From Flagellimonas alvinocaridis (GTDB taxonomy: Bacteria; Bacteroidota; Bacteroidia; Flavobacteriales; Flavobacteriaceae), in NCBI RefSeq assembly GCF_004916895.1, contig NZ_SNTZ01000002.1:248001-312000 (forward strand): DNA of 64,000 bases, given 5' to 3'. The translations under genes were made by a program, and so were the position numbers. This document shows positions 31,098-40,324 of the stretch, piece by piece. The number at the start of each line of letters is the position of its first letter. Within the stretch, counting starts at the first letter, position 1. The notes beneath the pieces were generated by a model. The model was not told where the DNA came from, ran no database searches, and saw only the letters and a list, made by a program, of their open reading frames with translations.

Positions 31098-33626
31098 TTA
31101 CATCATGTGTCCAAAGAAAATGGCGTTCATCAAAAGCTTGTTGGTGCCATACCAAAATGCCCTGAAGTTGGTGTTGTCTGTAAACAATACCACTCTTCCC
31201 TTACCCATTCGTTTTACCTTGAATGGAACACTATTTTTGATGAGTTCTGCATTTTCTTCCGAAATATAACCACTCAACAACGGATTATTGGTGTACTGAA
31301 TCGGGTTGTCATAGCTGTTCTTTTCTGGGTTCAAATAGATGTTGGTATTTCTGAATAGGGCCAATCTGTCGTTTTTGTAACCATAATTAATGGGATGTGA
31401 TCTATCCAATATGGCTTCAAAGATGGCGCCACCTGTAACTTGGGCTCCTTGAAAATCCTGTTTTTGATCAAAAGGAATGTTTTTGGCGACCAAAGTATCC
31501 TTGCGTAGCTCTAAATCTATGAATTCGTTGCTTTTAAACCAATTGGCCGTGTTTCGGTAGCCAATCACGGTACCCCCGTTCTTTACCCATTCCTTAACCT
31601 TTTCGGCACCTTTTTTATCCAATAGATTACTGCCGCCCCAACCAGTTCCTGGAAGAATCAATGCAGTGTACGAATCAAGATCCGCACTGTTGAAATAACG
31701 GGTGTCTATTTTTGTGATTTTCATGTCGTAGCGCGTATCGAACAAGTGCCAGATTTCCCCGGCATCGTAGGAACGCGTGCCATCTCCTATCAACAAGGCA
31801 ACTTTCTGCTTTTTCAGGGCTTCAAAATCATTGCTTCCCAAATCTATGCCTTGGGTATAGCCTGTTGAAACACCATTAATTTTAATGCTACTTTCTTGGG
31901 CAATTTTATTCAAAAAGGTATAAAGCCCATCCGAATCCAGTTTTTGATTTTGGACGGGAACCATGATAGAACCATAGTCATAGCGTGTTCCTTCCAAGGT
32001 AAAGGGAGACATGGCCGCTTTGGCCCTCAATCCTTTTTCCAAAATTTTGTTCAAGACCTTTGGTGTATAATATTCATGCCACTCGAACACATAGGCGTAG
32101 CTGCTCTTTTTGTCAACGCCGCCAGAAGGTTTTTCAAAATCCATAACCTCAGGTCCTGCATTGGACAGGGAACTAAGTTCTGCGTAATCCACATTGAAGG
32201 CCAAAGGAAAGGTCCAAGCGGAGATGTCATAAAAAAGACTATCGGTAAAAGTGGTTCGCTTTTCAAACATGGCGTTGATGAGTCTTGGATTCTTTTGGTT
32301 CATCGGAACTACATAGCTATGCCCTTTTTTGAAAGTTTTCCCACCAATGGTGGCATCAGAGGCTAATTCGTGAAACTTGATCTTATGTCTCTTAAGAATT
32401 TCGGCCAAATGCCAAGTTTTTGAAGCGTCCTTGCTGTCACCAAAAATAATGGCCTTTGTTTTGCTACGGGCGGCTTCATTGCGAAGGTCTGCATAGAACG
32501 CTTTCTGATAGTCCAAAATTTTGGTGCGCATATTCTTTGCGGCCTCAATGGTAGATAGCGCAGTAGTAAATTGGTTTCTTATGGTAAATGGGAAGGTTAA
32601 AATACCATTTTCGCTCTCTTGGATATGACCTCTTGAGCTGCCTTGTTCAAAAAGAATGCCAATGCTTCCATTTACATCGGGGAAGGTAGACCCCTTGCCG
32701 TAATAATAATCATCATAATTCTCTTCGGAGTAGTAGAGTGACCCAATTTTGTCCAAAGCCTTGGCATGGTAGCTTCCAATTTCCTTGGTAAGTTCCTGAT
32801 TTATTTTTGGTGTCAATGGATGTACCCTTGTAGGTTCCCCGGGTTGAAAGAAAAAGGTGGAGTTAGTGCCCATTTCATGGTGGTCGGTCAAAATATTGGG
32901 CAACCATTTGTGAAACGTTTCAATTCGGGCTCTACTCTCTGGCAATTGCACGGGAAGCCAGTCACGGTTCATATCAAACCAATAATGATTTGTACGTCCT
33001 CCGGGCCATACTTCATGGTATTCCCTTTCGTTGTTGTCTGGATTTAAGTTCTGGCTTTTGTGGATGTTGGCCCAATAGGCAAAACGTTGTAGCCCATCAG
33101 GATTGAAACTGGGATCCATGAGAATGACCATATTGTCTAAAAGAGATTCAATTTCTGGGCCTTGGGCAGCAGCAAGATAATAGGCGTAAGCCAATCCCGC
33201 ATTGGAACCACTGGGTTCGTTTCCGTGAATGGAAAACCCTTGGTAGACCACAATGGGCATATTGGCGGTGTCTGTATTGGCATTTCCTTCGGAAAGAGCC
33301 ACATGCTGTTGCCGAATGGTCTCTATATTTTGATGATTTTTTGGTGAAGTCACCGTGAGCAGGAGTAACGGTCTTCCCTCAAAAGTTGTTCCCCGATTTT
33401 CAATGGTGATTCTGTCGCTGGAAGCGGCAAGGGTCTGCATGTAGAACATCAATTTGTCGTGGGTCACGTGCCATTCCCCAACTTCATGGCCAATGACATC
33501 CACTGGTTTTGGGATTGTACAATCATAAGAAATGTCATCGGGCAAATAATAGTCCAAAGTAACTTCTTGGGCATTAAGGGTAAAACTTGCAAAAATGGCA
33601 AGGAAAAGGAAGTTGAAATTTTTCAT
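31098..33626 (-). CDS. M14 family zinc carboxypeptidase with amidotransferase-like C-domain, secreted
   Basis: An 842-residue exported peptidase. Signal peptide 1-19. M14 catalytic domain about 45-380: zinc ligands in GFSIHGNEPSGSNA (HxxE) and ILTDHHEMGTNS, substrate Arg/Asn in DMNRDWLP, and catalytic Glu in GILFEQGSSRGHIQES. After a middle region, about residues 600-740 look like a class I amidotransferase-type Rossmann domain (VALLIGDGTRSYDAGEIWHL, YTALILPGTGWGG, VKEWVKNGGTVIGYRN). The end strand GKGRVVLFTDNTNFRAFWYGTNKLLMNAIFFG is conserved in the family. Probably digests peptides outside the cytoplasm. Confidence 0.93.
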   Translation of the reverse strand: MKNFNFLFLAIFASFTLNAQEVTLDYYLPDDISYDCTIPKPVDVIGHEVGEWHVTHDKLMFYMQTLAASSDRITIENRGTTFEGRPLLLLTVTSPKNHQNIETIRQQHVALSEGNANTDTANMPIVVYQGFSIHGNEPSGSNAGLAYAYYLAAAQGPEIESLLDNMVILMDPSFNPDGLQRFAYWANIHKSQNLNPDNNEREYHEVWPGGRTNHYWFDMNRDWLPVQLPESRARIETFHKWLPNILTDHHEMGTNSTFFFQPGEPTRVHPLTPKINQELTKEIGSYHAKALDKIGSLYYSEENYDDYYYGKGSTFPDVNGSIGILFEQGSSRGHIQESENGILTFPFTIRNQFTTALSTIEAAKNMRTKILDYQKAFYADLRNEAARSKTKAIIFGDSKDASKTWHLAEILKRHKIKFHELASDATIGGKTFKKGHSYVVPMNQKNPRLINAMFEKRTTFTDSLFYDISAWTFPLAFNVDYAELSSLSNAGPEVMDFEKPSGGVDKKSSYAYVFEWHEYYTPKVLNKILEKGLRAKAAMSPFTLEGTRYDYGSIMVPVQNQKLDSDGLYTFLNKIAQESSIKINGVSTGYTQGIDLGSNDFEALKKQKVALLIGDGTRSYDAGEIWHLFDTRYDMKITKIDTRYFNSADLDSYTALILPGTGWGGSNLLDKKGAEKVKEWVKNGGTVIGYRNTANWFKSNEFIDLELRKDTLVAKNIPFDQKQDFQGAQVTGGAIFEAILDRSHPINYGYKNDRLALFRNTNIYLNPEKNSYDNPIQYTNNPLLSGYISEENAELIKNSVPFKVKRMGKGRVVLFTDNTNFRAFWYGTNKLLMNAIFFGHMM

Positions 33627-33660
33627 TGGTTTCTTCTTGAATTAGTCATAGGTTAAAAAT

Positions 33661-33691
33661 AAAAAAACGACCTACATTGTGAAGGTCGTTT
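33661..33691 (-). terminator. Terminator after the DUF3276 gene
   Basis: Nine-pair stem AAACGACCT (33665-33673) with AGGTCGTTT (33683-33691). On the minus strand it is followed by a T run, as expected for the DUF3276 transcript. Confidence 0.85.
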
Positions 33692-33718
33692 TAATGTTTT
33701 TTTAGGATGATATCCCAA

Positions 33719-34090
33719 TTAAATGTCATCAAAATCAACATCGGTAAAACTACCTGGGGCAGTTCCATTTTCACTAATGTCGTTTTCTTCTTTTTTAAAA
33801 TCCTTTTGATGACGTTCGGAAATTACCTCTTGGCCCTTTTCGTCAATGATGTAATCCATCATTTCTTCCATAATTTCCTTGAAAGCGGTAAAATCTTCTT
33901 TGTACAGATAGATTTTGTGCTTTTTGTAGTGGAAGGAGCCATCATCATGGGTAAATTTTTTACTTTCCGTAATGGTTAAGTAATAATCACCGGCCTTTGT
34001 GCTTCTTACATCAAAAAAGTAAGTTCTTCTCCCGGCCCGTAAGACTTTGGAGTAAATTTCTTCCTGATCCATGATATCTTTCTCGCCCAT
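33719..34090 (-). CDS. PUR-alpha-like nucleic-acid-binding protein (DUF3276)
   Basis: A 123-residue DUF3276 protein, the Bacteroidota and Borrelia relative of eukaryotic Pur-alpha. The single PUR fold is at residues 8-85: VLRAGRRTYFFDVRSTKAGDYYLTITESKK, then HKIYLYKEDFTAFKEIMEEMMDYI. Such proteins bind single-stranded G-rich DNA/RNA as dimers. An acidic tail (SFTDVDFDDI) follows. MDQEE six codons in is an alternative start. It has its own terminator. Confidence 0.92.
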   Translation of the reverse strand: MGEKDIMDQEEIYSKVLRAGRRTYFFDVRSTKAGDYYLTITESKKFTHDDGSFHYKKHKIYLYKEDFTAFKEIMEEMMDYIIDEKGQEVISERHQKDFKKEENDISENGTAPGSFTDVDFDDI

Positions 34091-34172
34091 GTGGTCTGTT
34101 GTTGTAATTAGTTGCTTTGTTGTATAATTCTACCAAAAATGTAAAAAAAAAGCTAATTCAGCAACTTTTTTA

Positions 34173-35924
34173 TTATTCTTTCCCTGAAAGCTGGTTGATA
34201 TAGAGTTCTTTATAATAACCATCAACATTGTTCAATTGATCATGGGTGCCTTCTTGAATAATCTTGCCATTTTCCAACACAATAATCTTATCGGCATTCT
34301 TGGCAGATGATACCCTATGACTTACTATCAGGGTGGTCTTGTTTTGGGATGCCCGTTTGAGATTGTTCAGGATTTCTTCCTCAGTTTCGGTATCCACGGC
34401 GGACAAGCAGTCATCAAAAAGATAAATTTGGGGGTCTTTGAGCAACGCCCGCGCTATGGAGACCCGTTGCTTCTGTCCACCACTAAGGGTTATACCCCGC
34501 TCACCTAGTATAGTATTGTATTTCTTGGCAAAACCCTCAATGTTTTCATGCACAACGGCTTTCTTCGCCACAGCTACAATCTCATCAAATGAAGCATTTT
34601 CATCACCAAAGCGGATGTTGTTCTCTATGGTGTCCGAAAAGAGGAAAGCATCCTGCGGTACGGCACCAATAGAACTCCTTAGACTGTTCAGGTTCAGCTT
34701 TTGAACGGGAATACCATCTACCAAAACCTCGCCCGAAGAGGTGTCGTACAAGCGGGCCACCAAATCCAGGATAGTGGATTTTCCAGATCCCGTTTTTCCT
34801 AAAAAAGCAACGGTTTCCCCAGCTTTTATTGTAAAGGATACATTGTCCAAGGCAGTAATGTTGGTGTCATCATAGGTGAAGGACACATTCCTGAACTCAA
34901 TATCCCCTTTGATAGGTGTAGACGCTACAACCTCATTTTTAATGGTGGGTTGTATGGTTAAAAATTCATTGATCCGTTTTTGTGAGGCTTCAGCTCTTTG
35001 GATGATGGAAGTGAGCCATCCCACAATGGCGACAGGCCATGTTAGCATGTTTACATATAGGATAAACTCAGCAATAATTCCAAAAGATTCTATTTGCCCA
35101 TTTATATATTGCATGCCACCCACGTAGATAACAATGGTGTTGCTAATACCAATGAGCAGCACCATCAAGGGGAAAAACCAAGCGTTTACTTTGGCCAAGG
35201 CCATGCTAGTGTCCTTTCCTTCTGTGGCCAAATCCCTAAGTTCTTGGTTGATCCGTGGTTCTATGCTATAAGCTTTGATCACGGAAACCCCTGAAAAGGA
35301 TTCTTGGGTAAAGGTGGACAGGGTTGACAGGAATTCTTGGACCTTGGTACTTCTTTTATGGATGATTTTACTGATCTGATAAATCAAAACCGATAAAACA
35401 GGTAAAGGCAACAAAGTATAAGCAGCCAAGGTTGGCGCTTTTATGAACATTAATGGGATCAAACAGGCAAAAAGCGTGAAGGTCTGGATGCCATACATAA
35501 TGGCAGGTCCGCCGTACATGCGCACTTGGTTGATATCCTCGCTGATACGGTTCATGAGGTCCCCGACACGATTCTTTTTGTAAAAATCAAGGTTCAGGAT
35601 TTGATAGTGATCAAACACCTCGTTCTTTAGGTCATATTCAATATACCGGGATACATTAATGATGGTCTGCCGCATCAAAAAAGTGAACAGAGCGGAAAGT
35701 AAAGCCGCTCCAACTACAATCAATATGTAATGGAACAAAGATTGCTTTGCTTCGGAAAGTGTAATGGTATTTCCAGTGTACTTTTCAACAATTTGGATGG
35801 AATTGTTCACGTAATGGGGTAAGACCAAAGAGAACAATCTAGCAATGATGGTGATCAACACCCCCATCAATAACTTAAACCAATATTTTTTGAAGTATTT
35901 ATTAAGGTGTTTCAGTTCCTTCAT
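34173..35924 (-). CDS. MsbA/MdlB-like ABC exporter (fused membrane and ATPase domains)
   Basis: A 583-residue half-transporter. Six-helix exporter domain to about residue 320 and ATPase domain from 340: Walker A FLGKTGSGKST, signature LSGGQKQRVSIARAL, Walker B IYLFDDCLSAVD, H-loop LIVSHRVS. The catalytic Glu after Walker B is replaced by Asp (DDCLSAVD), as in MdlA-type and ABCC proteins, which suggests a slower or asymmetric ATPase. I chose MKELKHLNKYF (35924) as start; 33 further codons upstream are unlike exporters. Divergent from nusB. Confidence 0.92.
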   Translation of the reverse strand: MKELKHLNKYFKKYWFKLLMGVLITIIARLFSLVLPHYVNNSIQIVEKYTGNTITLSEAKQSLFHYILIVVGAALLSALFTFLMRQTIINVSRYIEYDLKNEVFDHYQILNLDFYKKNRVGDLMNRISEDINQVRMYGGPAIMYGIQTFTLFACLIPLMFIKAPTLAAYTLLPLPVLSVLIYQISKIIHKRSTKVQEFLSTLSTFTQESFSGVSVIKAYSIEPRINQELRDLATEGKDTSMALAKVNAWFFPLMVLLIGISNTIVIYVGGMQYINGQIESFGIIAEFILYVNMLTWPVAIVGWLTSIIQRAEASQKRINEFLTIQPTIKNEVVASTPIKGDIEFRNVSFTYDDTNITALDNVSFTIKAGETVAFLGKTGSGKSTILDLVARLYDTSSGEVLVDGIPVQKLNLNSLRSSIGAVPQDAFLFSDTIENNIRFGDENASFDEIVAVAKKAVVHENIEGFAKKYNTILGERGITLSGGQKQRVSIARALLKDPQIYLFDDCLSAVDTETEEEILNNLKRASQNKTTLIVSHRVSSAKNADKIIVLENGKIIQEGTHDQLNNVDGYYKELYINQLSGKE

Positions 35925-36101
35925 AAGAGGGAAGGTGGTTTTTAGAACGTCTGATGATTGACAATCGAACAAAGATATACCATTGGCCCGAAAATAAATG
36001 TTATAAAACTGATAAGAAAACAACTTTGGTAGGCCACATTGAAATATAAGACTATTTTTGCGCTGTGAAAGCCAATCAATGACTTTAAAAGTTCTTTAAA
36101 A

Positions 36102-37049
36102 ATGCTTACCAGAAGGCATATCAGAGTAAAAGTGATGCAGTGCATCTACGCACTGGTCCAATCCAAGGACGACTCCTTGCAGAAACAGGAAAAATTCCTA
36201 AGAGTTAGTATTGAAAATATGTACGTGCTCTATTTGCTGATTCTAAGCCTTTTGGCCGAATTACAGCGTTTGGCGGCCAAACATGCCAGTCATGCTTCCA
36301 AAAAGTACCTTGCCACTGAGGAAGATAAGTATCCCGATCGGGAAAAGTTTGTGAAGAACAGGTTATTGCTTCAAATTGCTGAAAATGAACTCCTGAAAGA
36401 CGAACTTTCCAAAAGAAAATTGAACAACTGGTACTTGAACGATGAGTATGTAAAGATTCTGTACAAAGAGGTCGTTTCCAGTGAGATATACAAAGAATAC
36501 ATGACCAATGGAAAGGATGGATATGAAGACGATAGGGAAGTGGTGGCACAGCTTTTTAAGGAAATAATTGCCCCGAATGAGAAGATTTATGAATATTTTG
36601 AGGATGATAAACTCACTTGGGTCGATGATTTCCCCATTGTGAACACTTTTTTGTCCAAACGACTTCGAAAAGCAACCGAAGCTTCAGGGAATCGTTTTTT
36701 TCTACCCTCCTTGCTCAAAGACCAACAGGATATGATTTTTGCAAATGACCTTTTGACCAAGACTTTGCTCAATGATGCCAAATGGGAAAAGGAAATTGAG
36801 GGGAAAACTCCCAATTGGGACAATGACCGTATAGCCGAAATAGATCTGATCATCTTAAAAATGGCCATCTGTGAGTTGCTCAACTTTCCTTCCATTCCGG
36901 AGAAAGTAACCTTAAACGAGTATTTGGAGATCGCCAAGGAGTATTCCACACCAAAGAGCAGTATTTTCATAAATGGGGTTTTGGACAAGTTGGCCAAAGA
37001 GTATAAATCTGACGGAAGACTACAAAAAATAGGTAGAGGATTACAATAA
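36102..37049 (+). CDS. nusB: Transcription antitermination factor NusB, long form
   Basis: The RNA-binding antiterminator for rRNA transcription, 315 residues, about twice the E. coli length. It opens with MLTRRHIRVKVMQCIYALVQS. The typical NusB helical domain is in the C-terminal half (DNDRIAEIDLIILKMAICELLNFPSIPEKVTLNEYLEIAKEYSTPKSSIFINGVLDKLAKE). The middle section is the insertion or extension seen in Bacteroidota. First of nusB, DUF1573 and yajC, spaced 38 and 13 bases. Confidence 0.95.
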   Translation: MLTRRHIRVKVMQCIYALVQSKDDSLQKQEKFLRVSIENMYVLYLLILSLLAELQRLAAKHASHASKKYLATEEDKYPDREKFVKNRLLLQIAENELLKDELSKRKLNNWYLNDEYVKILYKEVVSSEIYKEYMTNGKDGYEDDREVVAQLFKEIIAPNEKIYEYFEDDKLTWVDDFPIVNTFLSKRLRKATEASGNRFFLPSLLKDQQDMIFANDLLTKTLLNDAKWEKEIEGKTPNWDNDRIAEIDLIILKMAICELLNFPSIPEKVTLNEYLEIAKEYSTPKSSIFINGVLDKLAKEYKSDGRLQKIGRGLQ

Positions 37050-37087
37050 ACAATATTTGAGTATTTTTGGAAAAACAAATTTTTATC

Positions 37088-37567
37088 ATGAAAAGAATAA
37101 CAACAGTTTTTAGTTTGATCATGGTTGTTGCCATGATCAGTGTTTCCTGCAAAGACAAGGCATCCAACAAAATAGTTGCCGACAATGTGGAAAATGCAAC
37201 TTCAAGGGACGAAGCTCAAAAACAGCTTCCCGTAATGAGCTTTGAAAAGGCTGAGCACGATTTTGGTGCCATAACCCAAGGAACTCCACAAGAGACTACT
37301 TTCAAGTTTACCAATACCGGAAATGCCCCCTTGATCATCACCGATGCAAGAAGTAGCTGTGGTTGTACTGTGCCGGAATATCCAAAGAACAGCCCGATTG
37401 CTCCTGGGGATTCAGGCGAATTGGTAGTAAAATTCAACGGTTCAGGACAAAATCAGGTGACCAAGAACATTACCGTTACAGCCAACACAGAAAAAGGCAC
37501 TGAAACCTTAAGGATCAAAGCCTTTGTTAATCCTAAGGAAGCGGCTCCTGCCGGTCCTGTTAAATAG
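37088..37567 (+). CDS. DUF1573 family lipoprotein
   Basis: A 159-residue lipoprotein. Signal peptide with lipobox SVSC (MKRITTVFSLIMVVAMISVSC). The DUF1573 domain (about 50-150) is an Ig-like ASH/MSP fold with FGAITQGTPQETTFKFTNTGNAPLIITDARSSCGCTVPEYPK, where the paired cysteines CGCTVPEYP are the signature. Structural or binding role in the envelope; no enzyme activity known. Start 37088 is chosen over an ATG 21 bases upstream because it begins the signal peptide. Between nusB and yajC. Confidence 0.93.
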   Translation: MKRITTVFSLIMVVAMISVSCKDKASNKIVADNVENATSRDEAQKQLPVMSFEKAEHDFGAITQGTPQETTFKFTNTGNAPLIITDARSSCGCTVPEYPKNSPIAPGDSGELVVKFNGSGQNQVTKNITVTANTEKGTETLRIKAFVNPKEAAPAGPVK

Positions 37568-37580
37568 ATAAATTACCTTA

Positions 37581-37871
37581 ATGGAAAGTTTAGGACAGTT
37601 TTTACCTCTGATATTGATTTTTGCCGTGGCGTATTTCTTCATGATTCGTCCGCAGGTCAAACGTCAGAAGGATGAGAAGAAATTTACTTCGGAGTTGAAA
37701 AAAGGAGACCGCATCATCACAAAAAGTGGGCTTCACGGCAAAATCGTGGAATTGAACGACAAGGATTTCTCCTGTGTCATTGAAACCATGGCAGGCCGTC
37801 TAAAGTTTGATCGTTCCGCCATTTCCATGGAAATGAGTAGAAAATTGAACACTACTCCGGATAAAAAATAG
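37581..37871 (+). CDS. yajC: Preprotein translocase subunit YajC
   Basis: A 96-residue accessory subunit of the Sec translocon with SecDF. One membrane helix at the N-terminus (FLPLILIFAVAYFFMIRPQVKRQKDEKKF) and the conserved cytoplasmic barrel LKKGDRIITKSGLHGKIVELNDKDFSCVIET. The motif FMIRPQVKRQK is diagnostic. Thirteen bases after DUF1573. A strong terminator follows at 37892. Confidence 0.95.
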   Translation: MESLGQFLPLILIFAVAYFFMIRPQVKRQKDEKKFTSELKKGDRIITKSGLHGKIVELNDKDFSCVIETMAGRLKFDRSAISMEMSRKLNTTPDKK

Positions 37872-37891
37872 TTTCTCAAGAAATTAAAAGT

Positions 37892-37932
37892 AAAACGTCC
37901 CTCACAATTCAGTTTGTGGGGGACGTTTTTTT
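37892..37932 (+). terminator. Terminator after yajC
   Basis: Stem AAAACGTCCCTCACAA with TTGTGGGGGACGTTTT (about 37892-37929, one bulge) and a T run. Confidence 0.85.
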
Positions 37933-37955
37933 GTATCTTATTCAAAATTTGAAAA

Positions 37956-39302
37956 ATGGGTACAAGAAGACAATTCATAAGACAAGGGTCGTTATATACG
38001 GTTGGTTTGGGAACTTCCTTGTTTTTTCCCACAGAGATTTTGGCCACTATCCGAAAGACCATCAGCCCCAATGATAAAATTCATGTGGGACTTATAGGTT
38101 GCAATGGTATGGGATTTGCCAACCTTACCTCAATTTTAAAGAATAGTGAGGTTGAAGTAGTGGCACTATGCGATGTGGATGAGAATGTGCTTCGTGCCAA
38201 GACCGCAAATTTGGAAAAGGCCAACATCAAAAAACCAAAATGGTATTCGGATTATCGCAAGATGTTGGAAGATAAAGACATCCATATTGTCATTATTGGA
38301 ACTCCTGATCATTGGCATTGTCTTCAATTGGTTGATGCAGTGGATGCCGGAAAAGATGTCTATTGCGAAAAGCCCATTGCCAATTCCATAGCTGAGTGCG
38401 AAGCCATGTTGTCTGCTGTTGATACCAGCGACCGAATGGTGCAGATAGGACAGTGGCAGAGAAGCCAACCCCACTTTGTGGATGCTATAAACTATGTGCA
38501 TTCGGGGAAATTGGGTCAGATACGTTTGGTAAAGACCTGGGCCTACCAAGGTTGGATGAAATCCATTCCCAAAGTGGCCAACAGTACCGTTCCGGCAGGG
38601 GTGGACTATAAGATGTGGTTGGGCCCTGCACAAGACCGTCCTTTTAATAAAAATCGCTTCCATTTTGATTTTAGATGGTTTTGGGACTATGCAGGAGGTT
38701 TAATGACCGATTGGGGTGTGCATTTAATTGATTATGCCCTGTATGGTATGAAGGCAGCCACGCCAAAGTCCGTGATGGCCATGGGAGGGAAGTTCGCCTA
38801 CCCTGATGATGCCGCTGAGACTCCGGATACATTGCAAACGGTGTATGAGTTCGATGGCTTTTCACTTTTGTGGGAACATGCCAACGGTATAGATGGTGGT
38901 AACTACGGCAGAAACCATGGTGTAGCCTTTATTGGCAACAATGGCACCTTGGTGTTGGATCGCGGAGGATGGGAAGTCATCCCTGAGAAAAATCGACCTA
39001 ACTGGAGTGAGGATTTGGGACCTAAAATAGAGCCGGTGCCCCTACAGACCGTAGATGCGAATGGCTTGGATTTACATACAGTAAATTTCTTGGAAGCCAT
39101 TAAGAAAAGGGACAAGACTATTCTTAATGCTCCTATTAAGGTAGGTTACGATGCCGCGGTTGTTAGCCATATGGGCAACGTAGCCTATAAAACGGGAGAG
39201 CGCTTGTTCTGGGATGCCCAAAGAAAACAATTCAATCATAAAGAGGCCGATTTACTATTGGTCAATGAATACCATAATGGCTGGAAAATGCCAACCAAAT
39301 AA
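37956..39302 (+). CDS. Gfo/Idh/MocA family oxidoreductase with twin-arginine-like signal
   Basis: A 448-residue NAD(P)-dependent sugar-type dehydrogenase. The N-terminus MGTRRQFIRQGSLYTVGLG carries a twin-arginine-like motif (RRQF) followed by a hydrophobic stretch, so export folded with its cofactor is likely. Rossmann part: IHVGLIGCNGMGFANL; catalytic EKP motif: DVYCEKPIANSIAE. Exported members in Bacteroidota act on polysaccharide-derived sugars. The next gene, a lipoprotein hydrolase, starts 15 bases later, so the pair may act on one substrate outside the inner membrane (inference). Confidence 0.92.
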   Translation: MGTRRQFIRQGSLYTVGLGTSLFFPTEILATIRKTISPNDKIHVGLIGCNGMGFANLTSILKNSEVEVVALCDVDENVLRAKTANLEKANIKKPKWYSDYRKMLEDKDIHIVIIGTPDHWHCLQLVDAVDAGKDVYCEKPIANSIAECEAMLSAVDTSDRMVQIGQWQRSQPHFVDAINYVHSGKLGQIRLVKTWAYQGWMKSIPKVANSTVPAGVDYKMWLGPAQDRPFNKNRFHFDFRWFWDYAGGLMTDWGVHLIDYALYGMKAATPKSVMAMGGKFAYPDDAAETPDTLQTVYEFDGFSLLWEHANGIDGGNYGRNHGVAFIGNNGTLVLDRGGWEVIPEKNRPNWSEDLGPKIEPVPLQTVDANGLDLHTVNFLEAIKKRDKTILNAPIKVGYDAAVVSHMGNVAYKTGERLFWDAQRKQFNHKEADLLLVNEYHNGWKMPTK

Positions 39303-39317
39303 GTTCCGTCAAACATT

Positions 39318-40235
39318 ATGAATGTTTTCCTCGATAGCCGTTCACAGGCCATGTGTTTATGCTTTGCATTGGTGTTGATGTTAGGATGCTCAATTCCAAA
39401 AAAAGAAATTGCATCGCAGGTAAGACAAGTACCTTCTCCCATGCAGGATCATATCCGGGAACACGCCCGACTGAAGAATGAAGAGCCTCCGGGTACTAAG
39501 ATTTTATTGGAGAATATATTGTCTAAACCGGTTACAGTATACTTGCCTCCTGCTGCGGAGGGCATTAGAGAGTTGGATTTGCTCATCCATTTTCATGGAA
39601 CACCCTTTGTGGCCATGCAGGCCGTTCACAATTTAAAAAGGCCTATGGTTTTGGCCGTGGTGCAACAAGGTTCGGGTTCTTCGGTCTATGCAGCGCCTTT
39701 TGTCGATGTGGAGGTCTATCCCCGTCTGTTGAAAACCATACAGGATGAATTAGGTGTAGACCAGATCGGAAAAGTATATTTTAGCTCCTTTAGTGCCGGA
39801 TATGGTGCCGTTCGTGAGTTGTTGAAAGCACATGAAGATAGGATATATGGTATTGTGCTTTTGGATGGACTCCATACCGATTATCTTCCCGATGCCACCC
39901 CTTTAGCACAAGGCGGACAATTGAATGCGGAAAAAATGAAAGGTTTCTTGGCATTTGCCCAAAAAGCAGTCAACGGAGAGAAGAAGATGCTCATAACCCA
40001 TTCCGAGATTTTTCCGGGAACCTATGCCAGTACCACCGAAACCGCCGATTGGTTGATCACGGAATTGGGGTTAAAACGAAACCCGATTCTGGAATGGGGT
40101 CCCATGGGCATGCAACAAGTGTCTGAAACCCAAAAAGGCAATTTTGAGGTCAAGGCGTTTGTGGGCAATACAGCCCCCGATCATGTGGATCATTTGCATG
40201 GGCTAGAGGATTTTATAGAAGTGATGATAAATTGA
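39318..40235 (+). CDS. Alpha/beta-hydrolase-like lipoprotein
   Basis: A 305-residue lipoprotein: signal peptide with lipobox LMLGC (Cys24). It has an alpha/beta-hydrolase build: PVTVYLPPAAEG, LDLLIHFHGTPFVAMQAV (oxyanion region HFHG), nucleophile-elbow-like YFSSFSAGYGAVREL, LLDGLHTDY, and a final His near HVDHLHGLEDF. Esterase or similar. An ATG at codon 12 (MCLCF) is an alternative start. Fifteen bases downstream of the exported oxidoreductase. Confidence 0.72.
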   Translation: MNVFLDSRSQAMCLCFALVLMLGCSIPKKEIASQVRQVPSPMQDHIREHARLKNEEPPGTKILLENILSKPVTVYLPPAAEGIRELDLLIHFHGTPFVAMQAVHNLKRPMVLAVVQQGSGSSVYAAPFVDVEVYPRLLKTIQDELGVDQIGKVYFSSFSAGYGAVRELLKAHEDRIYGIVLLDGLHTDYLPDATPLAQGGQLNAEKMKGFLAFAQKAVNGEKKMLITHSEIFPGTYASTTETADWLITELGLKRNPILEWGPMGMQQVSETQKGNFEVKAFVGNTAPDHVDHLHGLEDFIEVMIN

Positions 40236-40324
40236 GAAATACAGTTTTTGACTTGTTCGAAGCCATGTTTTTTTGGTATCACAATAGGCTGTCGCAAAAG
40301 AGGGATATAACAAATTTGACTGCG

